From assembly GCF_024169245.1 (NCBI RefSeq), contig NZ_JALJWP010000001.1, positions 62,001 to 126,000 on the forward strand: DNA of 64,000 nucleotides. The letters run 5' to 3'. Below the pieces are notes generated by a model that saw only the letters and a program-made list of their open reading frames with translations, did no database searches and was not told the DNA's origin. This document shows positions 1 to 8,703 of this stretch, piece after piece. This DNA comes from Pseudomonas koreensis. Lineage in GTDB: Bacteria; Pseudomonadota; Gammaproteobacteria; Pseudomonadales; Pseudomonadaceae. A program made the translations under genes and the position numbers. The stretch's first letter is position 1. Each line of letters begins with the position of its first letter.

Positions 1-53
1 CAGCCCAGTGCGGCCAGGCAGGTGATCAGGCGTCGCCGCCTCACGCTGTCCAT
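1..53 (-). CDS. Partial exported protein, N-terminus only
   Basis: An ATG on the minus strand at 53 opens a frame that reads MDSVRRRRLITCLAALG and leaves the window. A run of four arginines followed by a hydrophobic stretch looks like the start of a signal peptide (Sec or Tat), so the product is probably exported. The ATG lies one base after the TGA of the upstream VF530-like gene, which suggests co-transcription and translational coupling. Too little is present to name a family. Confidence 0.5.
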   Translation of the reverse strand, partial: MDSVRRRRLITCLAALG

Positions 54-54
54 C

Positions 55-285
55 TCAGAGCGGTCGCTTGGTGCGCATCAGCTTCACGTACAGGCGCTCG
101 ACCTTCTCCCGCGCCCACGGGGTTTTGCGCAGAAACGTCAGGCTCGACTTGATGCTCGGATCGCTTTTAAAGCAGCGGATATCGATGCGCTCAGCCAGCC
201 CCGACCATTCGTAGTGAGCGACCAGTGCGTTGAGGATCTGTTCGAGGGTCACGCCGTGCAGCGGATCGGGGGTCTGTTCGTTCAT
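55..285 (-). CDS. VF530 family small DNA-binding protein (DUF2132)
   Basis: A 76-residue protein beginning [18 protein letters not shown]. The text [14 protein letters not shown] followed by a W-x-x-L/DIRCF segment and [13 protein letters not shown] near the C-terminus is typical of the VF530 family, named after a Vibrio fischeri protein with DNA-binding activity; the physiological role is not known. The frame is open upstream to 456, but those extra codons look unlike the family, so I start at the ATG at 285. The C-terminus is rich in Lys/Arg, in keeping with nucleic-acid binding. The next gene on the same strand starts one base after its stop. Confidence 0.8.
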   Translation of the reverse strand: MNEQTPDPLHGVTLEQILNALVAHYEWSGLAERIDIRCFKSDPSIKSSLTFLRKTPWAREKVERLYVKLMRTKRPL

Positions 286-586
286 GCCGGGCCTTTGAGC
301 GAAGTGGAAATGCGTAAAGCCGCGCACCTTAGCCGAGGGGGTGATCGGGTGGAAGGCCTTCCTGCAAATGTAGGCCAACCCCGAAAGATCGCAGGCCGTG
401 ACCCGACTCACAATGCGCCCGTTTGCCGCACTGTTACCGAATCCGAAACGCTGCATGTCTGCAAAAGCCCTTTCTCAATTTGTTACAGATCATTATCCTG
501 CCGCCCTTCCGCTGAAACGCTTCACTGCCTGCGACAAACTGAAGCGCTCGGCCTGCCCCCGAAAAACATCAAAAAAAGACTTATTC

Positions 587-1948
587 ATGGCTGATTTTTC
601 CTTCTCCCGAGATAGCGCTATCTCCATTCTGCGCACCCTTGGCGGCTGCACCGCGCTCGGTCTTGCCTCTTGCGCCCAGGCGGCTCCGGCCTTCGACAGT
701 GAGTCACCGTACATGCTCGGTGACTGGAACGGCACGCGCACAGAACTTTCGGAAAAAGGCTACGACTTCAAACTCGACTACACCGGCGAAATGGGCAGCA
801 ACCTGCACGGTGGCTACGACCACGACCGCACCGCGCGTTACAGCGACCAGTTCGGCCTCGGCACCCATCTGGATCTGCAGAAGATCCTCGGCTGGGACGA
901 CGCCGAGTTTCAACTGACCATCACCAAACGCAGCGGCAACAACATCAGCAACGATCGCATCAACGATCCGCGCGTTGGCGGCTTCACTTCGGCGCAGGAA
1001 GTCTGGGGCCGAGGCCAGACCACGCGCCTGACGCAGATGTGGTACCAGCAGAAATTCTTCGACCAGAAACTCGACATCAAGGTCGGTCGTTTCGGCGAAG
1101 GCGAAGACTTCAACAGCTTCCCCTGCGATTTCCAGAATCTGGCGTTCTGCGGCTCGCAGGTCGGCAACTGGGTCGGCGGCATCTGGTACAACTGGCCGGT
1201 CAGCCAATGGGCACTGCGGGTCAAATATCACCTGACGCCGGAGCTGTACGCACAGGTCGGTGCCTATGAGCAGAACCCGTCGAACCTCGATCGTGGCAAC
1301 GGCTTCAAACTCAGCGGCAGCGGCACCCAAGGTGCGATCCTGCCAGTCGAACTGGTGTGGACGCCGAAGCTCAACGGCCTGCCGGGCGAATACCGCGCCG
1401 GTTATTACTACAGCAATGCCAAGGCCTCGGATGTCTACAAAGATCGCAATGACCAGCCGGCAGCGCTGAGCGGTGAAGCCTACCGCAGCGCGTCGAGCAA
1501 GCACGGCGTGTGGCTGGGCCTGCAGCAGCAGGTCACCAGCGTCGCCAGCGATAACAGCCGTGGCTTGAGCCTGTTCGCCAACGCGACGATGCATGACAAG
1601 AAAACCAACGCCATCGACAACTACGTGCAGGCCGGCCTGACCTACAAAGGCCCGTTCGACGCCCGCGCCAAAGACGACATCGGTTTCGCCCTGGCACGTG
1701 TGCACGTCAACCCGGCCTATCGCAAGAACGCCGAAGCGAGCAACCGCGCCAACGCCGTCTACGACTACGACAATCCGGGGTTTCTGCCGCCGCAGGACAC
1801 CGAGTACAGCGCCGAGTTGTATTACGGCGTGCACGTGACCAACTGGCTGACCGTGCGCCCGAACCTGCAATACATCCGCCACCCCGGTGGCGTGAACGAC
1901 GTCGACGATGCCCTGATCGGCGGGATCAAGATCCAGTCGTCGTTCTAA
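587..1948 (+). CDS. oprB: Carbohydrate-selective porin, OprB family
   Basis: A 453-residue outer-membrane porin. Residues 1 to about 33 form a signal peptide ending near CAQAAPA; the mature protein starts with the OprB signature (SPYMLGDWNGTRTELSEKGY) and ends in a terminal phenylalanine (IQSSF), as expected for a 16-strand beta-barrel. It should allow glucose and other sugars across the outer membrane. The frame is open upstream to 398, but only the ATG at 587 gives a proper signal peptide. It lies directly upstream of gcd on the same strand, so porin and periplasmic glucose dehydrogenase form a functional pair. A REP pair in the gap may separate their mRNAs. Confidence 0.88.
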   Translation: MADFSFSRDSAISILRTLGGCTALGLASCAQAAPAFDSESPYMLGDWNGTRTELSEKGYDFKLDYTGEMGSNLHGGYDHDRTARYSDQFGLGTHLDLQKILGWDDAEFQLTITKRSGNNISNDRINDPRVGGFTSAQEVWGRGQTTRLTQMWYQQKFFDQKLDIKVGRFGEGEDFNSFPCDFQNLAFCGSQVGNWVGGIWYNWPVSQWALRVKYHLTPELYAQVGAYEQNPSNLDRGNGFKLSGSGTQGAILPVELVWTPKLNGLPGEYRAGYYYSNAKASDVYKDRNDQPAALSGEAYRSASSKHGVWLGLQQQVTSVASDNSRGLSLFANATMHDKKTNAIDNYVQAGLTYKGPFDARAKDDIGFALARVHVNPAYRKNAEASNRANAVYDYDNPGFLPPQDTEYSAELYYGVHVTNWLTVRPNLQYIRHPGGVNDVDDALIGGIKIQSSF

Positions 1949-1966
1949 AGATCTACACAAATCCAA

Positions 1967-2056
1967 TGTAGGAGTGAGCCTGCCCGCGATAGCGTTGTTA
2001 CAGGCGACATCTCCAGTGACTGAAACAGCGCTATCGCGAGCAGGCTCACTCCTACA
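1967..2056. repeat. REP inverted pair between oprB and gcd
   Basis: Two imperfect copies of a REP unit in opposite orientation: TGTAGGAGTGAGCCTGCCCG at 1967 and its reverse complement ending at 2056 (GAGCAGGCTCACTCCTACA). The arms enclose a spacer of about 35 bases. Same family as the elements at 4663, 12442, 30104, 53055 and 55734. Confidence 0.85.
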
Positions 2057-2165
2057 GAAGCAATTGGTTAGCCGAACAAGTTTTTATCTGAACCATGCCT
2101 GCGCCAAATCGTCATCTAAAGTGACTACAGCGCGGGACTACATAAACGTCACGGAGATTCACACT

Positions 2166-4574
2166 ATGAGCACCGAAAGTGCTTCGAGTCGGGGCCGTCT
2201 GCTACCGGGCCTGCTCGGCATCCTGCTTCTACTGATGGGCCTGGCCATGCTGGCCGGGGGAGTCAAGCTGAGCATGCTCGGCGGCTCGCTTTACTATCTG
2301 CTGGCCGGTATCGGCATCGCATTGACCGGCGTTCTGCTGCTGATGCGCCGTCGTGCAGCACTGGGCCTGTACGCCATCGTGCTGTTTGCCAGCACCGTCT
2401 GGGCGCTGTGGGAAGTTGGCCTGGACTGGTGGCAACTGGTGCCGCGTCTGGCAATGCTGTTCGCGCTGGGCCTGGTGATGTTGCTGCCATGGTTCCGCCG
2501 CCCGCTGCTGCTCAACGGCCCTGCCCCGATGGGCACCGGCGCGCTGACCGTGGCCGTGGTGCTGGCCGGCCTGACCGCTGTCGCCAGCCAGTTCACCAAC
2601 CCTGGGGAAATCAAAGGCCAGCTGGATCGCGACAGCGTCGACGGCATGACCAACACCGCCCCGGCCATGCCCGACGGTGACTGGAACTCCTACGGCCGCA
2701 GTGCCCACGGTGATCGTTACTCGCCACTGGCGCAGATCACCCCGGCCAACGTGAGCAAACTCGTACCGGCGTGGACCTACCGCACCGGCGACATCCCGGG
2801 GCCGAACGATCCGGGCGAAACCACCGCTGAAAATACCCCGCTGAAAGTCAACGGCATGCTCTACGTGTGCACGCCGCACAGCCAGGTGATTGCACTGGAT
2901 CCGGACACCGGCAAGGAAATCTGGCGTTTCGATCCGAAGCTGAGCACGCAGAACGCGGCCAACTTCAAAGGCTGGGCGCACATGACCTGCCGTGGCGTGA
3001 GCTATCACGACGATGCGGTCTATGCCTCCGAGCAGAGCCCGACCGGTTCGGCCAGCCCGGCCCCGGCCAGTGCCTGCCCGCGCCGCATCTTTCTGCCGAC
3101 CGCTGACACCCGTCTGATCGCCCTTAATGCCGACACCGGCAAAATGTGCGAAGACTTTGGCGACAAAGGCCAGATCGACCTGTCTGCCAACATCGGCGGC
3201 TTCAACGCTGGCGGCTACTACTCCACTTCGCCACCTGCGGTCACCAAGGACCTGGTGGTGATCGGCGGTCACGTCACCGACAACGTTTCCACCGACGAGC
3301 CTAGCGGCGTAATCCGTGCGTTCGACGTGCACACCGGCAAACTGGTGTGGAACTGGGACAGCGGCAACCCGGACGAAACCGCGCCGATTGCCGAAGGCAA
3401 AACCTACACGCGCAACTCGCCGAACATGTGGTCGATGTTTGCCGTCGATGAAAAACTCGGCATGCTCTACCTGCCAATGGGCAACCAGACCCCGGACCAG
3501 TTCGGTGGCATGCGTACGCCTGAATCGGAACTGCACGCCGCTGGCCTGACTGCGCTGGACATCGCCACCGGCAAGGTGCGCTGGAACTTCCAGTTCACCC
3601 ACCATGACCTGTGGGACATGGACGTCGGCGGGCAGCCGACGGTGATGGACATCAAAACCGCTGACGGCGTCAAGCCGGCGGTATTGGCGTCGACCAAGCA
3701 GGGCAGCATCTACGTGCTGGATCGCAGCACCGGCAAGGCCATCGTGCCGATCAACGAAATCCCGGTGCCGCAAGGCGCGGTGGAAGGCGACCACACCTCG
3801 CCGACCCAACCGAAATCCGACCTCAACTTCATGCCGCCGCCACTCAAAGAGCGCGACATGTGGGGCGTGACGCCATTCGACCAGATGCTCTGCCGGATCG
3901 ACTTCAAATCCCTGCGTTATGACGGCCCGTTCACCCCGCCGTCGCTGCAAGGTTCGATCGTCTACCCAGGCAACTTCGGCGTGTTCGACTGGGGCGGCAT
4001 CTCGGTCGATCCGGTGCGCCAGATCGCCTTCGTCAACCCGAGCTACATGGCGTTCCGTTCGAAACTGGTACCGGCTGCAGAAGTGGCCGGCGGCCCGGGT
4101 CGCAAGAGCGAAACCGAAGGCGTGCAGCCTAACAAGGGCGCGCCATACGGCGTGATCCTCGAAGCCCTGCTGTCGCCAATGGGCCTGCCATGCCAGGCGC
4201 CAGCGTGGGGTTATGTCGCAGCGGTCGACCTGACCACCAGCAAAACCATCTGGATGCACAAAAACGGCACCGTGCGCGACAGCTCGCCGGTTCCGGTCCC
4301 GCTGAGCATGGGCGTACCGAGCCTGGGCGGCACCTTCACCACCGCCGGTGGCGTTGCCTTCCTGAGCGGCACCCTCGACCAGTACCTGCGCGCCTACGAT
4401 GTGAAAAACGGCAAGCAACTGTGGGAAGGCCGCCTGCCAGCCGGCGCGCAAACCACACCGATGACCTACACCGGCAAGGACGGCAAGCAATACGTGCTCG
4501 TCGTCGCCGGCGGTCACGGCTCCCTGGGCACCAAGCAGGGCGACTATGTGATTGCGTACAAACTGTCTGAATAA
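2166..4574 (+). CDS. gcd: PQQ-dependent membrane glucose dehydrogenase
   Basis: An 802-residue quinoprotein, close to the roughly 800 residues usual for Gcd. Residues 10-140 hold the five hydrophobic helices of the membrane anchor. From about residue 168 (DGDWNSYGRSAHGDRYSPLAQI) comes the PQQ beta-propeller with repeated W-motifs such as LDPDTGKEIWRFDP and LDIATGKVRWNFQF. It oxidises glucose to gluconolactone in the periplasm and passes electrons to ubiquinone, feeding gluconate metabolism and, in many pseudomonads, phosphate solubilisation. The frame extends upstream through the REP, but the ATG at 2166 has a GGAG ribosome site about 10 bases before it. A strong terminator follows the stop codon. 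Confidence 0.95.
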   Translation: MSTESASSRGRLLPGLLGILLLLMGLAMLAGGVKLSMLGGSLYYLLAGIGIALTGVLLLMRRRAALGLYAIVLFASTVWALWEVGLDWWQLVPRLAMLFALGLVMLLPWFRRPLLLNGPAPMGTGALTVAVVLAGLTAVASQFTNPGEIKGQLDRDSVDGMTNTAPAMPDGDWNSYGRSAHGDRYSPLAQITPANVSKLVPAWTYRTGDIPGPNDPGETTAENTPLKVNGMLYVCTPHSQVIALDPDTGKEIWRFDPKLSTQNAANFKGWAHMTCRGVSYHDDAVYASEQSPTGSASPAPASACPRRIFLPTADTRLIALNADTGKMCEDFGDKGQIDLSANIGGFNAGGYYSTSPPAVTKDLVVIGGHVTDNVSTDEPSGVIRAFDVHTGKLVWNWDSGNPDETAPIAEGKTYTRNSPNMWSMFAVDEKLGMLYLPMGNQTPDQFGGMRTPESELHAAGLTALDIATGKVRWNFQFTHHDLWDMDVGGQPTVMDIKTADGVKPAVLASTKQGSIYVLDRSTGKAIVPINEIPVPQGAVEGDHTSPTQPKSDLNFMPPPLKERDMWGVTPFDQMLCRIDFKSLRYDGPFTPPSLQGSIVYPGNFGVFDWGGISVDPVRQIAFVNPSYMAFRSKLVPAAEVAGGPGRKSETEGVQPNKGAPYGVILEALLSPMGLPCQAPAWGYVAAVDLTTSKTIWMHKNGTVRDSSPVPVPLSMGVPSLGGTFTTAGGVAFLSGTLDQYLRAYDVKNGKQLWEGRLPAGAQTTPMTYTGKDGKQYVLVVAGGHGSLGTKQGDYVIAYKLSE

Positions 4575-4594
4575 GCGTTAGCGACAGGTAAGGA

Positions 4595-4629
4595 AAAGGC
4601 GATGTCCCGTGAGGGACATCGCCTTTTTT
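4595..4629 (+). terminator. Rho-independent terminator of gcd
   Basis: Perfect stem AAGGCGATGTCCC / GGGACATCGCCTT around a GTGA loop, followed by TTTTTT, 21 bases after the gcd stop codon. Confidence 0.92.
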
Positions 4630-4662
4630 GTGCGTCAAATCTTTCAGCCATTCACAAAACCT

Positions 4663-4750
4663 GCAGGAGTGAGCCTGCTCGCGATAGCGGTGTGTCAGAC
4701 AGCAAGTTTGGGCCTGACACACCGCTATCGCGAGCAGGCTCACTCCCACA
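4663..4750. repeat. REP inverted pair with long stem
   Basis: The arms pair over about 28 bases (GAGCCTGCTCGCGATAGCGG continuing into TGTGTCAG, against CTGACACA then CCGCTATCGCGAGCAGGCTC). The complementarity extends past the core REP unit, which is longer than in the other pairs of this window. Confidence 0.88.
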
Positions 4751-4813
4751 ATGGACGGTGTTCGTCCTACATAGCCGCGTGATGCGGGGGAGTTTTCCGA
4801 CAGCTCGCGTCGG

Positions 4814-4968
4814 TTGTGCTTCGCAAATGCGCTGGATAGGCTCGCAAGGTCGCTGACAATGGACAGTCCGCAGCGAGATACCATCCTGGCAATCCAGCAA
4901 GTGATCATGCTCGCCGAACTGGCCGTGAACCGCGCACTGGATAACCCCGAAATCCCCGCAAATAACTG
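4814..4968 (+). pseudogene. C-terminal fragment of a DUF6124 family protein
   Basis: The frame reads FANALDRLARSL, then MDSPQRDTILAIQQVIMLAE and LAVNRALDNPEIP. As I recall the family, this ending (DSPQRD...IQQ...ELAVNRALDN) is typical of small Pseudomonas DUF6124/DUF3077 proteins of about 110-130 residues. No N-terminal half is visible: upstream lies only about 60 bases and then a REP element. The frame has no stop directly after the conserved part and runs into a short palindrome. I read this as a 5'-truncated remnant whose head was removed in an event that left REP sequence behind. The family assignment is from memory. Confidence 0.45.
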
Positions 4969-4979
4969 CCAACCCACCT

Positions 4980-5012
4980 TGTGTAGGAGCAGCGTGCGAC
5001 AGCTCCTACACA
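4980..5012. repeat. Short palindrome TGTGTAGGAGC...GCTCCTACACA
   Basis: An 11-base perfect inverted repeat with an 11-base loop, between the DUF6124 fragment and the convergent small gene at 5036-5224. It resembles the outer arms of the TGTAGGAGCTGCC type REP found at 29434 and 31050 without their inner part. Confidence 0.6.
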
Positions 5013-5035
5013 GGTCGAGCGTTAACTCGGTTGAC

Positions 5036-5224
5036 TCAAAAAGCTTTCCCACCACTTTTCATCCGATCCAATCGCTCATTGATCAATTGCTCGGCCTGTT
5101 TGCGGGTCTCAAGCAAAAAACTCTCATCTGTCGCGTCATAGATCACCCGAAAATGCAGTCCCGGAGTGTCAGAAGAATATTCGCGAATGGTGTAATCCTT
5201 GTATTTCGAATCTGTATAACTCAC
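5036..5224 (-). CDS. Small hypothetical protein (62 aa)
   Basis: A 62-residue hydrophilic protein that starts with GTG and reads MSYTDSKYKDYTIREYSSDT. AAGGAA sits 7 bases before the GTG, a good ribosome site that supports both gene and start. Residues 10-35 look like two short beta strands (YTIREYSSD, HFRVIYDA) and the second half like a helix (ETRKQAEQLINERLDRM). I do not recognise a named family. It has no signal peptide or membrane segment and stands alone between repeat-rich stretches. Confidence 0.6.
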   Translation of the reverse strand: MSYTDSKYKDYTIREYSSDTPGLHFRVIYDATDESFLLETRKQAEQLINERLDRMKSGGKAF

Positions 5225-5460
5225 GGTTTGATTCCTTGAAGTCGGAGATTGGCATGCAGCATCCTGACGCCTAAGGGCGCCTGATTAATCTCGGGGCAAC
5301 CGACAAATATGTCCACTGTCAGAAATTACAGGAGCTCAAGACCAGTTCGAAATAAACCGCAAACAATTTTGATCTATGAATTAACCGTTGAATTGAAGAT
5401 GACTCTCGAGAGGCATCGTCTTTTTGTGCACGCTGTTTTCAGAGTCACCAAAGATACCCT

Positions 5461-5549
5461 GTGGGAGTGAGCTTTCTCACGAAGGCGTCAGCACATTCAA
5501 CATCTACGGTGCCTGACACGTCGCTTTCGCGAGCAGGCTCACTCCCACA
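5461..5549. repeat. REP inverted pair (diverged)
   Basis: GTGGGAGTGAGCTTTCTCAC at 5461 faces CGCGAGCAGGCTCACTCCCAC ending at 5549. The left arm has diverged in its core (GCTTTCTCACGAAGGCG). Confidence 0.8.
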
Positions 5550-5587
5550 TGGATTGCGTACCACCTGAAGAACAGGTCGGCTGTCAG

Positions 5588-5618
5588 GCCGCCTTCGCGA
5601 GCAAGCTCGCTCCCATAC
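5588..5618. repeat. Solitary REP unit
   Basis: A single unit GCCTTCGCGAGCAAGCTCGC followed by TCCCATA, with an internal hairpin GCGAGCAAGCTCGC. No opposing partner is nearby. Confidence 0.7.
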
Positions 5619-5639
5619 AAAACAAAAAACAAAATCAAA

Positions 5640-5985
5640 AGATCATCCGATCGCGCCCCGAGCCTTCGGCCGCGCCTACCCACGATGAGCGCAAGCTCGA
5701 GTTCCGCTTTTGATCCTGGAGCCCGTCGGCAGGCTGAGCGGAGGGATGGATCCGGGCGTGGGAGCGCAGCGACCGTACGACGCAGTCGGACACAGCGAGT
5801 GTAGGTGCAGCGAAGCAAACCGGAGCCGCTGCGCCAGGATCGATCCCGTAGCGAAGGAACCCCGAGCCCCAGCGAGCGGGCCGAACGTCAGGGCGAAGAC
5901 CTTTTGGTTCTTTTTGGGGCGTTTGCCAAAAGGGACTCGCCGTAAGGGCGAAACCGCCAGCCGCAACACCCAAAAAACGGATATT
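5640..5985. repeat. Putative dispersed intergenic element of P. fluorescens type
   Basis: A stretch of about 350 bases with many short self-complementary parts (for example TTTTGGTTC...TTTGCCAAAA) and no plausible gene. From general familiarity with pseudomonad genomes, the run GGGCGAAGACCTTTTGGTTC and the following segment ending GCCGTAAGGGCGAAACCGCC recurs between genes and gives rise to many spurious small ORF calls. Its boundaries are approximate, and membership in a repeat family cannot be shown from one copy. Confidence 0.45.
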
Positions 5986-8032
5986 CACACAATCCCCCAG
6001 AGCATGGCCGGCCCAAAGGCCGCCAAGGCCCCCTGAACACAAGCAGAAACACACCCGCCCCATTGAAACCACCCCACCCCTGCCCCATCTAACACCCCAT
6101 ACCCCATTGCGCAGGTGCCCCATGACCGACCAGCAAGATCGCCCGGACAACCACGACGACTACGAAACCGACCATATCGAACACACCTCCTCCGGCACCG
6201 GCCTGGCGCTGCCCGGGCAAAACCTGCCGGACAAGGTCTACATCATCCCGATCCACAATCGTCCGTTCTTCCCGGCCCAGGTCCTGCCGGTCATCGTCAA
6301 CGAAGAACCGTGGGCCGAAACCCTTGAGCTGGTCAGCAAATCCGAACACCACTCCCTGGCCCTGTTCTTCATGGACACGCCCCAGGAAGACCCGCGCCAC
6401 TTCGACACCGGCGCCCTCCCCGAATACGGCACGCTGGTCAAGGTCCACCATGCCAGCCGCGAGAACGGCAAACTGCAGTTTGTGGCCCAGGGCCTGAGCC
6501 GCGTGCGCATCAAGACCTGGCTCAAGCACCACCGCCCGCCGTATCTGGTCGAAGTCGAGTACCCGCACCAGCCCACCGAGCCGACCGACGAGGTCAAGGC
6601 TTACGGCATGGCGCTGATCAATGCGATCAAGGAATTGCTGCCGCTCAACCCGCTATACAGCGAAGAGCTGAAGAACTACCTCAACCGCTTCAGCCCCAAC
6701 GACCCGTCGCCGCTGACCGACTTTGCCGCCGCCCTGACGTCCGCCACCGGCCCCGAGCTGCAGGAAGTGCTCGATTGCGTGCCGATGCTCAAGCGCATGG
6801 AAAAAGTCCTGCCGATGCTGCGCAAGGAAGTCGAAGTCGCGCGCCTGCAAAAAGAGATCTCCGCCGAAGTCAACCGCAAGATCGGCGAGCATCAGCGCGA
6901 GTTCTTCCTCAAGGAACAACTCAAGGTCATCCAGCAGGAACTCGGCCTGACCAAGGACGACCGCAGCGCCGACCTCGAACAGTTCCAGCAGCGCCTCGAA
7001 GGCAAAACCCTGCCGGCGCAGGTGCAGAAGCGCCTCGAAGAAGAAACCCACAAACTGTCGATCCTCGAAACCGGCTCGCCGGAATACGCGGTCACGCGCA
7101 ATTATCTGGACTGGGCCACGTCGGTGCCGTGGGGCGTGTATGGCGAGGACAAACTCGACCTCAAGCACGCACGCAAAATCCTCGACAAGCACCACGCGGG
7201 TCTGGACGACATCAAGGATCGCATCCTCGAATTCCTCGCAGTGGGTGCCTACAAAGGCGAAATCAGCGGCTCGATCGTGCTGCTGGTCGGCCCGCCGGGC
7301 GTGGGTAAAACCAGTGTCGGCAAATCCATCGCCGAATCCCTCGGCCGGCCGTTCTACCGTTTCAGCGTCGGCGGCATGCGCGATGAGGCCGAGATCAAGG
7401 GGCATCGCCGCACCTACATCGGCGCGCAGCCGGGCAAACTGGTGCAGGCGTTGAAAGACGTTGAAGTGATGAACCCGGTGATCATGCTCGACGAGATCGA
7501 CAAGATGGGCCAGAGCTATCAGGGCGACCCGGCCTCGGCGCTGCTGGAAACCCTCGATCCCGAGCAGAACGTCGAATTCCTCGACCACTACCTCGACCTG
7601 CGAATGGATCTGTCGAAGGTCCTCTTCGTGTGCACCGCCAACACCCTCGACTCGATCCCCGGCCCGCTGCTAGACCGCATGGAAGTGATTCGTCTGTCGG
7701 GCTACATCACCGAAGAGAAAGTCGCCATCGCCAAGCGTCACCTGTGGCCGAAGCTGTTGGAAAAGGCCGGCGTGTCGAAAGGCAGCCTGAGCATCAGCGA
7801 CACCGCGCTCAAAGCCTTGATCGACGGTTACGCCCGAGAAGCCGGCGTGCGCCAGCTGGAAAAACAGATGGGCAAACTGGTACGCAAAGCGGTGATGAAG
7901 CTGATCGACGATCCGAAAGCGGTGATCAAACTCGGCCCGAAGGACCTCGAAGCGTCACTGGGGCATCCGGTGTTCCGCAACGAACAAGTGCTGTCCGGGA
8001 CCGGTGTCATCACCGGGCTGGCATAGACCAGC

Positions 8033-8536
8033 ATGGGCGGTGCGACCTTGCCGATCGAAGCGACGCGGATTCACACGCTTAACCGGGGCTTCAAACTCAC
8101 CGGGCAACTCGGCGATGTGATGAAGGAATCGGCAGAGATCGCCTACAGCTACGTCAGCTCGCACCTCAAGCAGTTTGGCGGTGATGCGAAGTTCTTCGAC
8201 GAAGCGTTCGTCCACTTGCACGTGCCGGAAGGCGCGACGCCGAAGGACGGCCCGAGCGCCGGCGTAACCATGGCCAGCGCCCTGCTCTCGCTCGCGCGTA
8301 ATCAACCACCGAAAAAAGGCGTGGCGATGACTGGTGAATTGACCCTGACCGGGCATGTGCTGCCGATTGGCGGTGTGCGCGAGAAGGTGATTGCGGCGCG
8401 GCGACAGAAGATTTTCGAGTTGATTCTGCCCGAGCCGAATCGGGGTAATTTTGAAGAACTGCCGGATTATCTGAAGGACGGGATTACTGTGCACTTTGCC
8501 AAGCGGTTTGCGGATGTGGCGAAGGTGTTGTTTTAA
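8033..8536 (+). CDS. Detached Lon S16 protease domain (possible re-initiation product)
   Basis: The frame after the amber codon opens at an ATG seven bases further on and encodes 167 residues (MGGATLPIEATRIHTLNRGF onward), a whole S16 domain with Ser75 and Lys118 in local numbering. No Shine-Dalgarno is visible before this ATG, so translation would need re-initiation or readthrough of the TAG. It is listed separately because a free protease domain without its ATPase would behave differently from Lon; most likely it is simply the broken 3' half. Confidence 0.35.
   Translation: MGGATLPIEATRIHTLNRGFKLTGQLGDVMKESAEIAYSYVSSHLKQFGGDAKFFDEAFVHLHVPEGATPKDGPSAGVTMASALLSLARNQPPKKGVAMTGELTLTGHVLPIGGVREKVIAARRQKIFELILPEPNRGNFEELPDYLKDGITVHFAKRFADVAKVLF
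8485..8536 (+). repeat. Direct repeat, left copy (lon 3' end)
   Basis: The last 52 bases of lon, coding TVHFAKRFADVAKVLF and stop. A copy of equal length with 45 of 52 identical bases lies at 9747-9798, and resemblance continues weakly for about 25 bases upstream. Together the two copies bracket the accessory gene at 8704-9708. Confidence 0.8.
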
Positions 8537-8619
8537 CGGGAGTTTGCGCCATGCGGGCTTCTCGCGGTGATTTATGAGTTTTTGTTGTTAAAACTGGATC
8601 AAACCGAGCTTAGAAATCT

Positions 8620-8653
8620 AAAGTACTGTCAACTCTGACAGTACTTTTTTTTT
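8620..8653 (+). terminator. Rho-independent terminator after lon
   Basis: Stem AAAGTACTGTCA / TGACAGTACTTT with an ACTC loop followed by a run of nine or more T, about 85 bases after the lon stop and before the accessory gene. Confidence 0.9.
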
Positions 8654-8703
8654 GCGTACCACTCAGACTGATTGCTCTATTGGCCTTACCCAGTGAGTGA
8701 CTG

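Larger units (their letters stand above)
5225..6121. other. Gene-free, repeat-rich stretch of about 900 bp before lon
   Basis: No convincing gene lies here. It holds a REP pair (5461-5549), a solitary REP (5588-5618) and a dispersed element (about 5640-5985). Open frames on both strands within it (for example minus strand 5635-6150) are full of Ser, Arg, Pro and Ala, have no good ribosome sites and look like chance frames in GC-rich repeat DNA. The last 100 bases before lon are C-rich (CCACCCCACCCCTGCCCC) and show no obvious promoter. Confidence 0.6.
6122..8536 (+). pseudogene. lon: Lon-type ATP-dependent protease (AsrA-like) interrupted by an in-frame amber codon
   Basis: Read through the stop, this is a full Lon of 804 codons: N-domain (VYIIPIHNRPFFPAQVLPV), coiled middle region, AAA+ module with Walker A GPPGVGKT and Walker B VIMLDEID, and the S16 protease domain with the dyad Ser712 (PKDGPSAGV) and Lys755 (GGVREKVIAARR). 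Codon 635 (8024-8026) is TAG where family members have the Trp of GLAWTSMGG, so a single TGG to TAG change separates ATPase and protease. The frame is intact on both sides. The N-terminus resembles the second Lon of pseudomonads (AsrA in P. aeruginosa, linked to the heat-shock response) more than canonical Lon; this is from memory. The start ATG at 6122 follows AGGTG. Confidence 0.9.

Noticed and set aside
704..1966. Long minus-strand open frame (420 codons) opposite oprB, and similar ones opposite gcd (2229-4517) and leuA (33712-35658)
   Set aside because: They mirror highly conserved genes in GC-rich DNA, have composition typical of shadow frames (Val/Ala/His/Arg rich) and lack ribosome sites.
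5635..6150. Minus-strand frame of 171 codons before lon
   Set aside because: It lies in repeat DNA, is Ser/Arg/Pro rich, overlaps the lon start and has no ribosome site.
8024..8026. TAG as a programmed pyrrolysine or recoding site
   Set aside because: Pseudomonads have no known pyrrolysine system, and the position is an ordinary conserved Trp; a point mutation explains it.
8033..8536. Protease half as a native separate gene
   Set aside because: No ribosome site before the ATG and an exact in-frame junction to the upstream half point to a broken single gene; kept only as a low-confidence entry.
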